Positions 1 to 5,551 of a stretch of DNA of 9,842 bases are shown in pieces. A program made the position numbers and the translations under genes. The notes under the pieces were generated by a model. It made no database searches. It was not told where the DNA came from and worked only from the letters and a program-made list of their open reading frames with translations. Location: the NCBI GenBank assembly GCA_005884155.1, contig VAXD01000066.1, positions 12,476 through 22,317 of the forward strand, read 5' to 3'. Source of the DNA: Actinomycetota bacterium (GTDB lineage Bacteria; Actinomycetota; Thermoleophilia; Gaiellales; Gaiellaceae). The stretch's first letter is position 1. Every line of letters starts with the position of its first letter.

Positions 1-1
1 C

Positions 2-412
2 GACGACATCTGGGAGATGAACGACAGGCAGGCGGTGGAGCTCGCGACGAACGAGCTGGCCCGGATCGGGCTGATCGACCCGACCAAGGTCGTGGACGGA
101 GTGAAGGTGCTCGTGCCGCGGGCCTACCCGATGTACGACTCCCACTTCGAGGAGGCCGTCGCAACGCTCCGAGCCTACCTCGCGGACTTTCAGAACCTGC
201 AGACCTGCGGACGCAACGGACTGCACCGGTACAACAACCAGGATCACTCGATGTGGACGGCGTTGCTTGCCGCGTTGAACGTCACCGAGGGGGCCGGGCA
301 CGACGTATGGAGCGTCAACACCGAGGCGGACTACCTCGAGGAAGGCGAGCTCATCGAGGCGCTGCTCGAGTTCAGCGCCGCGGACGCTGCTCCGGCCGAG
401 CAGCTCGTCTAG
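2..412 (+). CDS. FAD-dependent amine-oxidase-like oxidoreductase, C-terminal part
   Basis: The reading frame is open to the left edge, so this is the 3' end of a longer gene. The ATG at 17 lies inside the protein, because the five codons before it (DDIWE) continue the family pattern. The visible 136 residues resemble the C-terminus of protoporphyrinogen-oxidase/UDP-galactopyranose-mutase-like NAD(P)/FAD oxidoreductases: a YPMYD segment, then NLQTCGRNGLHRYNNQDHS, a stretch that in this family packs around the flavin, then HDVWSVNTEADYLEE. Such proteins are often encoded beside glycosyltransferases, as here, where a GT2 gene converges on it with a 41-bp overlap. The substrate cannot be told. 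The family call rests on remembered motif similarity; the Rossmann GxGxxG domain that would confirm FAD binding lies outside the window. Confidence 0.75.
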   Translation, partial: DDIWEMNDRQAVELATNELARIGLIDPTKVVDGVKVLVPRAYPMYDSHFEEAVATLRAYLADFQNLQTCGRNGLHRYNNQDHSMWTALLAALNVTEGAGHDVWSVNTEADYLEEGELIEALLEFSAADAAPAEQLV

Positions 413-1319
413 CCCCGCCGCCGGCTCGGTCTTCCAGGACGTGCTCCGCGAGCGCGATCGGCACCGCGGCCACGGCTGTGAGACGGTGGAGAACGTGCAG
501 CGGCACTCCCGCCGCGAGCATCCTCGGGCCCCCTCGTCGCAGGAGCAACGCGTAGAAGCGTGCGTCGACCACGGCTAGGCCTGCGAGGGCGGTCGTAGCA
601 AGCCTCAGGTTCCTCCGGGCGATGGCCGCCACCAACAGGACGGAGGCTCCAGTACCGATGCGGTGGCGCCAACTCAGGTTGAGCGACGTCGGATCCGCAC
701 GGCCCTCGAGCACCAGTCGTAGCCAGGGCACACCGCGGCGAAAGATGTCCGTCTCGACCATGCTCGCGACCGTCCAGCGCTTCAGATGCTTTCCCTGAAT
801 CGACGGATCGAGCAAGATCGAGCCGCCGTTGCCTCGGAGGCGCATGCCGAGCTCGATATCCCTGATCCACGAGACCGTCTCGTCGAAGCCGCCCAGCTCG
901 AGGAACGCGTTGCGGCGGATCGCTCCGAGCCCGGTCCAGAACGTCGATGCCGGCCCCACGCCTTCATGGTGGACGTGGTGGTGGAGAAGGTTGCGGAAGT
1001 CGGACACCAGGCTGCCGCCGTCCGGCTCGTCATCGTAGGCCCCGAAGACCGCTGAGAGCTCAGGATGCTCGTCGAATGCGGCGCGGATCCGTTCGAAGGC
1101 GTTCGGATGAACCTCCACGTCTGCGTCGACAAAGACAAGAATTTCTCCCTCTGCTTTGCGGGCTCCGATGTTGCGTGCGGCCGAGGAGACGATCCCGGCC
1201 GGCCGATCCACAACGATCACCTGCTCAGGAGGGAAATTCGCGCGCTCGACCGCACGCACCGCACGCTCGAGCGATGTCGGCTGGTCCGTCGCAGGGATGA
1301 TCACGCTGAGCGTCCGCAC
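372..1319 (-). CDS. Family 2 glycosyltransferase, membrane-associated
   Basis: The 315-residue protein begins with the GT-A fold signature of GT2 enzymes: a first beta strand TLSVIIPATDQPTSLERAV, then ARNIGA and the metal/nucleotide-sugar binding DAD motif (D65-A-D67) in LVFVDADVEV. The acceptor-side motifs FWTGLGAIRRNAFLELGGFDE (about 127-147) and RDIELGMRL (D154/E156, catalytic-base region) follow. Residues about 222-295 contain several hydrophobic segments, suggesting membrane association at the cytoplasmic face. It probably transfers a sugar from a nucleotide donor to a lipid or polysaccharide acceptor, but donor and acceptor are unknown. The start is GTG, 27 bp after the coaX stop, with only a weak GGG upstream, so co-transcription with coaX is likely. 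Its last 41 bp overlap the convergent oxidoreductase gene. Confidence 0.85.
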   Translation of the reverse strand: MRTLSVIIPATDQPTSLERAVRAVERANFPPEQVIVVDRPAGIVSSAARNIGARKAEGEILVFVDADVEVHPNAFERIRAAFDEHPELSAVFGAYDDEPDGGSLVSDFRNLLHHHVHHEGVGPASTFWTGLGAIRRNAFLELGGFDETVSWIRDIELGMRLRGNGGSILLDPSIQGKHLKRWTVASMVETDIFRRGVPWLRLVLEGRADPTSLNLSWRHRIGTGASVLLVAAIARRNLRLATTALAGLAVVDARFYALLLRRGGPRMLAAGVPLHVLHRLTAVAAVPIALAEHVLEDRAGGGARRAARPEQRPRR

Positions 1320-1346
1320 ACGGCCCAGTGTAGGTCGGAATATCTC

Positions 1347-2102
1347 TCAGGAACGACTGCGCAGCCAGACCAGGCGGACGCCTTCGAGCGTCAGGAAGGG
1401 GTCGACGCGCTCGAGCGTACGCGCGTGCGGGACGATCAGGTCGGCCAGGCCGCCCGTCGCGACAGTCTGCGCATCGACGCCAAGCTCGCCGCGGATCGCC
1501 TCGACTATTCCGTCCACCTGGCCGGCGAAGCCGTACACGAGCCCGGACTGGAGCGCCGCCGTGGTGTTCTTCGCGATCACGGTCGGCGGCTCGGTGAAGT
1601 CGATCGAGAAGAGCCGCGCGGCGCGGGCAGACAGCGCCTCCATCGAGACCTCCACGCCCGGCGCCAGGACGCCGCCCACGTACTCGCCCTCCGGCGAGAC
1701 GACGTCGAAGTTCGTCGAGGTGCCGAAGTCGACCACGATGCACGGCGCGCCGTAGCGCTCCAATGCCGCGACCGCGTTCGCGATCCGGTCCGGCCCGACC
1801 TCGCGCGGGTCCTCGTAGCGAACGGCAATCCCGCTCCGCACGCCCGGCCCGAGCTGAAGCAGCTCGACCCCGGCACGAGCCGCCAGCTCCTCGTACGCCC
1901 GCGCCAAAGGCGGCACCGTGCACGACATCGCCACACCCTCCAGCGCGTTGAGGTCGACGAGGCCGCGCAGCAAGAGACCCAGCTCGTCGCCGGTCCGCTC
2001 CGACTCGGTGGCCACGCGCCAGTGCTCGCGCAGCTCCTCACCCTCGAAGAGCCCGAGCACCGTCTGCGTGTTCCCGACGTCGATCGCCAGGAGCCCCGCC
2101 AT
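1347..2102 (-). CDS. coaX: Type III pantothenate kinase
   Basis: CoaX phosphorylates pantothenate with ATP, the first step of CoA synthesis, in the cytoplasm. The 251-residue protein has the usual length and all ASKHA-kinase motifs: phosphate-1 loop LLAIDVGNT near the N-terminus (D8), the GPDR pantothenate-site motif at about 103-106, phosphate-2 VVDFGTSTNFDVV at about 123-135 (D125), GGVLAPG, and the adenosine-side ATGG at about 215-218. I chose the ATG at 2102; a GTG at 2108 would add two residues. An AGG at 2112-2114, 9 nt upstream, overlaps the TAG stop of the solute-binding-gene fragment, suggesting that coaX translation was originally coupled to that gene. Its 5' 506 bp are repeated without a base change at 2482-2987. 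This is the only complete copy. Confidence 0.95.
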   Translation of the reverse strand: MAGLLAIDVGNTQTVLGLFEGEELREHWRVATESERTGDELGLLLRGLVDLNALEGVAMSCTVPPLARAYEELAARAGVELLQLGPGVRSGIAVRYEDPREVGPDRIANAVAALERYGAPCIVVDFGTSTNFDVVSPEGEYVGGVLAPGVEVSMEALSARAARLFSIDFTEPPTVIAKNTTAALQSGLVYGFAGQVDGIVEAIRGELGVDAQTVATGGLADLIVPHARTLERVDPFLTLEGVRLVWLRSRS

Positions 2103-2481
2103 AGGCACGAGCCTACTTGAGCCTGAGCGCCGTGAAGCTCCAGCCGTAGTCCGGCGAGTACCTGAGGCTCTCAGGATCGACGCGGTCGGAGAAGAACGTG
2201 AGGTCGTTCGAGACCGAGAGGACGGCGACCGGTGCGAAGTTCTTCATCACCTGAACGTCGAACCGGCCCAGGGCGCGCAGCCGGGCCTTTCCGTTGAGCG
2301 TCCGCGACAGGATGTGGAAGGCCTTGTTGTACGAGGCGTTCGCCGGGTCGAAATCACCCAGGCCGAGGCCGACCAGTCCCTCGCCGACAAACGACGCCGG
2401 GTCGGCAGAGGGCATTGGCACGCCGAACCCCATGCCCAGAACCAGGTCGAACGGCGTCCCGTGCGTGTCGGCGGCTGTGTA
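1597..2481. repeat. 885-bp direct tandem duplication, unit 1
   Basis: This segment and 2482-3366 are direct repeats at a constant offset of 885 bp. Unit 1 holds the first two thirds of the intact coaX, the short coaX/solute-binding-gene spacer, and a 3' piece of the solute-binding gene. I found only two differences from unit 2: G2401 against A3286 and G2439 against C3324. The coaX-derived part looks identical in all frames. The right edge (2481/2482) is the novel junction, where solute-binding sequence TGTA meets coaX sequence AAGTCG. No transposase, terminal inverted repeat or target-site duplication flanks the unit. Confidence 0.95.
2113..2481 (-). pseudogene. 3' fragment of solute-binding protein gene (duplicated)
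   Basis: This is a second copy of the last 122 codons plus stop of the family 5 solute-binding protein encoded at 2998-4659. It starts at YTAADTHG and ends at FTALRLK, TAG. It has no start codon or signal peptide of its own. The frame stays open upstream through an alternative frame of the coaX fragment to 2808, but that is an antisense-like shadow with no family resemblance. Two differences separate it from the parent: one silent (GAC for GAT, Asp) and one Val-to-Leu change (FDLVL against FDLVV). It should make no functional transport protein. Its stop codon still overlaps the ribosome-binding region of the intact coaX. Confidence 0.9.
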
Positions 2482-2987
2482 AAGTCGATCGAGAAGAGCC
2501 GCGCGGCGCGGGCAGACAGCGCCTCCATCGAGACCTCCACGCCCGGCGCCAGGACGCCGCCCACGTACTCGCCCTCCGGCGAGACGACGTCGAAGTTCGT
2601 CGAGGTGCCGAAGTCGACCACGATGCACGGCGCGCCGTAGCGCTCCAATGCCGCGACCGCGTTCGCGATCCGGTCCGGCCCGACCTCGCGCGGGTCCTCG
2701 TAGCGAACGGCAATCCCGCTCCGCACGCCCGGCCCGAGCTGAAGCAGCTCGACCCCGGCACGAGCCGCCAGCTCCTCGTACGCCCGCGCCAAAGGCGGCA
2801 CCGTGCACGACATCGCCACACCCTCCAGCGCGTTGAGGTCGACGAGGCCGCGCAGCAAGAGACCCAGCTCGTCGCCGGTCCGCTCCGACTCGGTGGCCAC
2901 GCGCCAGTGCTCGCGCAGCTCCTCACCCTCGAAGAGCCCGAGCACCGTCTGCGTGTTCCCGACGTCGATCGCCAGGAGCCCCGCCAT
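2482..2987 (-). pseudogene. coaX: 5' fragment of coaX (duplicated, truncated)
   Basis: This is an exact copy of the first 506 bp of coaX, including the ATG, the alternative GTG at 2993 and the upstream AGG. CoaX homology ends after the SIDFT sequence, at about residue 170. The frame then runs out of frame through the solute-binding fragment for roughly 75 unrelated residues and stops at 2247. The hybrid would be 248 residues from the GTG. It keeps DVGNT, GPDR and DFGTST but loses the NTTAALQSG region and the ATGG adenosine-side motif, so kinase activity is unlikely. Because start and ribosome-binding site are intact and follow the solute-binding stop directly, it is probably translated if the operon is transcribed. 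Confidence 0.88.
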
Positions 2988-3366
2988 AGGCACGAGCCTA
3001 CTTGAGCCTGAGCGCCGTGAAGCTCCAGCCGTAGTCCGGCGAGTACCTGAGGCTCTCAGGATCGACGCGGTCGGAGAAGAACGTGAGGTCGTTCGAGACC
3101 GAGAGGACGGCGACCGGTGCGAAGTTCTTCATCACCTGAACGTCGAACCGGCCCAGGGCGCGCAGCCGGGCCTTTCCGTTGAGCGTCCGCGACAGGATGT
3201 GGAAGGCCTTGTTGTACGAGGCGTTCGCCGGGTCGAAATCACCCAGGCCGAGGCCGACCAGTCCCTCGCCGACAAACGACGCCGGATCGGCAGAGGGCAT
3301 TGGCACGCCGAACCCCATGCCCACAACCAGGTCGAACGGCGTCCCGTGCGTGTCGGCGGCTGTGTA
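2482..3366. repeat. 885-bp direct tandem duplication, unit 2
   Basis: This is the second unit of the tandem duplication. It begins at the junction with the truncated coaX copy and continues into the 3' part of the intact solute-binding gene, where homology ends after A3366 (the parent continues GAGGTCG). The decamer GTCGGCGGCT occurs at 1582-1591 in coaX, at 3352-3361 in the solute-binding gene and at 2467-2476 beside the junction. It offers a short homology that could have aligned the two sites. The actual switch is 5 bp beyond it, since GTGTA at 2477-2481 matches only the solute-binding parent. Confidence 0.95.
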
Positions 3367-4659
3367 GAGGTCGTACCCGGAGAACCCACGCATCTCGATC
3401 CGCGAGGCGTCGAAGCCGAGACCGACCAGCGCCTGTCGGACCGCCTCGGCCGTAAGTGGGCCCGCTTTGCCCTCCGACTGGTACGCGACGTGAATGCTGC
3501 CGTCACCCATGTGGCCCACTGCAAGCTGCCGGGCCTTTGCGAGGTCTGGCTTGAGCGAGTACGGCTGAAGACGTTGAGCCGTCACGACGCCTGGAAAACC
3601 TGGGGGAATCGAGTGCGTCCAGGGCGTCATGGCGTACGGGTCGATCTGATCGGCCATCGCTGTCCTGTCCAGCGCCCAGCTGACCGCCTGCCGGAGCTGC
3701 GGGTTGCCCGCGAAGAGCCTTCGGAAGTTGAACAGGAGTGTCCATTCGACCGGCGACGACTTGATCCAGAAGCGGCCGGTGCCGACCGGCTTGCTGCGGC
3801 TGACCCCGTTCTGCTGCGCCACCGCCGCACGGTGCCCTGGCGGCAGGCACCCGAGGTCGAGCTGGCTCGCCTGGGTCTCCTGGAAGCACGTCTCCGGATC
3901 GAGCTGCATATCCAACTCGACCCCGTCGACGTGGCGCCCGCGCGTGCCGGTGTAGTACGGGTTCCTGACGATGTTCGCCTGCTGGTTGGGCGCGTTGTAC
4001 GACCACGTGTACGGGCCGGCAGTCGGGAGGTCGCCGACCTGCTGGACCCCGATCGCCTCCCGGGTGAGCGGGAGCTTCGACGAGGCGGCCTGGAAGAACG
4101 GCATCGCCAGGACCGTCAGCAGGCTCGGATCGGCGCGGACGAGCTTGATCGTGAGGTTCAGGCCGCTGGCATGGACACCGCTGACCGAGTCCGCGCGCCC
4201 AGCGGCGTACCTCAGCGCGCCGACGATGTTGAGGCCCCGCTGGTCGACGACGTAAGACCCGCCCGGTGAGTCGAGGTCGGGATTCAGCGAACGCTTGATC
4301 GCGTACGCAAAGCTCGCCGCTCTGACGGCCTGGCCGTCACTGAAGCGGTAGCCGCTGCGCAACAAGAACCGGTATACCCGCCCGTTCTTCGAGACGGTGA
4401 ACCGCTTCGCGACTTCCGGGATGACAAGGCCGCCCGAATCGCGGAAGAGATTCGCTCCCGTCGCGGCTTCGAACATCCACGAAGTCGTTTCGTTGGCGAT
4501 CGCGGGGTCGACGGAATCGAGGTTCCCGGTGTCGCCGACCTCGAAGATCCCGCCTGAGCTCACCCGCGCGCCGGAGCCGAGGGCGGCGGCGGCGAGAAGC
4601 CCTGCCCCTGCCGCCAGGGTGATCAGCGCCAGCGCCAGCCGTCGTGACATCGCACACAA
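2998..4659 (-). CDS. ABC transporter substrate-binding protein, family 5 (peptide/nickel type)
   Basis: The 553-residue protein has the SBP_bac_5 architecture. An N-terminal signal (MSRRLALALITLAAGAGLLA) is followed by a first lobe with NLDSVDPAIANETTSWMFEA and EVAKRFTVSKNGRVYRFLLR, and the family hallmark FSDGQAVRAASFAYAIKRSL at about 107-126. A hinge and second lobe follow, with FNFRRLFAGNPQLRQAVSWALDR. It should bind an oligopeptide or similar solute outside the membrane and deliver it to an ABC permease. No lipobox cysteine follows the signal, and no permease or ATPase gene of this importer type is nearby, so it looks orphaned. The TTG start at 4659 has an AGGG 7 nt upstream; the ATG at 4650 lacks one at normal spacing. 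Its 3' 369 bp are duplicated at 2113-2481. Confidence 0.9.
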   Translation of the reverse strand: MCAMSRRLALALITLAAGAGLLAAAALGSGARVSSGGIFEVGDTGNLDSVDPAIANETTSWMFEAATGANLFRDSGGLVIPEVAKRFTVSKNGRVYRFLLRSGYRFSDGQAVRAASFAYAIKRSLNPDLDSPGGSYVVDQRGLNIVGALRYAAGRADSVSGVHASGLNLTIKLVRADPSLLTVLAMPFFQAASSKLPLTREAIGVQQVGDLPTAGPYTWSYNAPNQQANIVRNPYYTGTRGRHVDGVELDMQLDPETCFQETQASQLDLGCLPPGHRAAVAQQNGVSRSKPVGTGRFWIKSSPVEWTLLFNFRRLFAGNPQLRQAVSWALDRTAMADQIDPYAMTPWTHSIPPGFPGVVTAQRLQPYSLKPDLAKARQLAVGHMGDGSIHVAYQSEGKAGPLTAEAVRQALVGLGFDASRIEMRGFSGYDLYTAADTHGTPFDLVVGMGFGVPMPSADPASFVGEGLVGLGLGDFDPANASYNKAFHILSRTLNGKARLRALGRFDVQVMKNFAPVAVLSVSNDLTFFSDRVDPESLRYSPDYGWSFTALRLK

Positions 4660-4666
4660 GTAGACG

Positions 4667-4670
4667 CCCT
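4667..4670 (-). promoter_or_regulatory. Ribosome-binding site favouring a TTG start for the solute-binding gene
   Basis: On the minus strand AGGG stands 7 nt before the TTG at 4659 and 16 nt before the in-frame ATG at 4650. Spacing therefore favours TTG, which puts three residues (MCA) before the MSRR signal-peptide start. The site lies in the 24-bp gap after the DUF2469 gene. Confidence 0.45.
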
Positions 4671-4683
4671 GGCGGGTGCGCGG

Positions 4684-5061
4684 TTAGAGGTCGTCGTCCG
4701 AGGCCAGAGACTCGCCGATCCGCTCGGCAAGTGCTTCCGGTGTGAGCGTCGGCTCGTCGCCGTCGCCGCGCAGCTCCTCGACGGTCACGTCGCTCGAGGT
4801 GTACACCTCGGCACGAGGGATGATCCTTGTCGGGCGGTTCTTGTCCCAGACCCAGACGTCCTCCATCTTCAGCTGGAAGAACGGGTAGCTCTGCTGCGGG
4901 ACGTACTGTAGGTCGAGCTTGTTGCAGAGGTACGTCGCATCCTGCGTCAGCACGCAGTAGCGGAAGAGGCCGAAGACGGCGGAGTACTCCTTCTTGAGCG
5001 CAAGCTCCAGCTCGGCCTCGAACTCGTCCAACTCATCGAGGTGAGACATAGGAGCCGTCAT
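4684..5061 (-). CDS. DUF2469 family protein
   Basis: The 125-residue acidic protein matches the pattern I know for the actinobacterial DUF2469 family: an N-terminal helix DEFEAELELALKKEYSAVFG, a central CVLTQDATYLCNKLDLQYV strand region, then the core MEDVWVWDKNRPTR (about 66-79), AEVYTSSDVTVEEL, and a variable acidic tail. The biochemical role is unknown. In mycobacteria the family gene lies near rnhB and lepB; here it follows folK. Its ATG overlaps the folK TGA in an ATGA arrangement, and an AGGG 5 nt upstream lies inside folK, so translation is probably coupled. The segment YVPQQSYPFF is a small variation on the usual loop. An ATG four codons in is an alternative start, but has a poorer ribosome-binding site. 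Confidence 0.82.
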   Translation of the reverse strand: MTAPMSHLDELDEFEAELELALKKEYSAVFGLFRYCVLTQDATYLCNKLDLQYVPQQSYPFFQLKMEDVWVWDKNRPTRIIPRAEVYTSSDVTVEELRGDGDEPTLTPEALAERIGESLASDDDL

Positions 5062-5519
5062 TGTAGCCCTGCCAACAAGGCCTGGACGGGGCCGGCGCCC
5101 GGAACCTCCAGGGACGGCTCCAGCTCCGCGAGCGGCTCGAGCGCGAACTTCCGCTCGATCAGGCGTGGATGCGGGACCTGCAGGCCCGGCTCGTCGATCG
5201 TCTCCGCGCCGAAGACGAGCAGGTCGAGATCGATCGTGCGCGGGCCGAACCGAGGCCCCAGGCCCCGCTCGCGGCCCAGGCTGCGCTCGATCGCGAGCAG
5301 CCGCTCGAGCAGGCCGCGCGCGCTCAACGACGTCTCGACGGCCGCCGCGCCGTTGAGAAAGCGCGGCTGGTCCGCGTACCCGACGGGATCGGTCAAGCGC
5401 AGCGTCGAGACGGCGAGCACCTCGATCCCTTCCTCCTGGCGCAGCAGCTCTTGCGCAGCCGCGATCTGCGCCTCCCGGTCGCCGAGGTTAGAGCCGAGGC
5501 CGATGAATGCCCTGGTCAC
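5058..5519 (-). CDS. folK: 2-amino-4-hydroxy-6-hydroxymethyldihydropteridine pyrophosphokinase
   Basis: HPPK transfers pyrophosphate from ATP to 6-hydroxymethyl-7,8-dihydropterin, giving the substrate that FolP joins to p-aminobenzoate. The 153-residue protein starts VTRAFIGLGSNLGDRE, the canonical pterin-binding N-terminus. It carries the HPPK signature RFGPRTIDLDLLVFG at about 90-104, whose D97 and D99 bind the two Mg ions. The end PHPRLIERKFALEPLAEL is also typical. I placed the start at the GTG at 5519 because family similarity begins there; the open frame extends to 5750 only as antisense of the protease gene. It ends in an ATGA overlap with the DUF2469 gene. The expected neighbour folB lies 1.6 kb upstream, separated by the protease gene on the other strand. 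Confidence 0.95.
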   Translation of the reverse strand: MTRAFIGLGSNLGDREAQIAAAQELLRQEEGIEVLAVSTLRLTDPVGYADQPRFLNGAAAVETSLSARGLLERLLAIERSLGRERGLGPRFGPRTIDLDLLVFGAETIDEPGLQVPHPRLIERKFALEPLAELEPSLEVPGAGPVQALLAGLQ

Positions 5520-5551
5520 GATTCCGATTCTGCAGCTACCGTGTCCGCCTC

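Noticed and set aside
1065..2120. A 351-residue plus-strand frame across the glycosyltransferase and coaX.
   Set aside because: It spans two genes on the opposite strand and carries no motif; a shadow frame.
2113..2808. A 231-residue frame that could be read as a fusion containing the solute-binding C-terminus.
   Set aside because: Its N-terminal half is a wrong frame of duplicated coaX. It is a by-product of the duplication, not a fusion gene.
1597..3366. The duplicated segment as a mobile element or insertion sequence.
   Set aside because: There is no transposase, no terminal inverted repeats and no target duplication; the content is host coding sequence joined at a short homology.
2803..4269. 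A 488-residue plus-strand open frame opposite the solute-binding gene.
   Set aside because: It is antisense to a well-supported gene, has no recognisable domain, and is charged/Arg-rich as expected from the mirror of GC-rich codons.
5520..5551. A promoter for the protease from TACCGT at 5537-5542, 9 nt before the GTG.
   Set aside because: A lone TAnnnT match without a -35 or symmetry is expected by chance; too weak to list.
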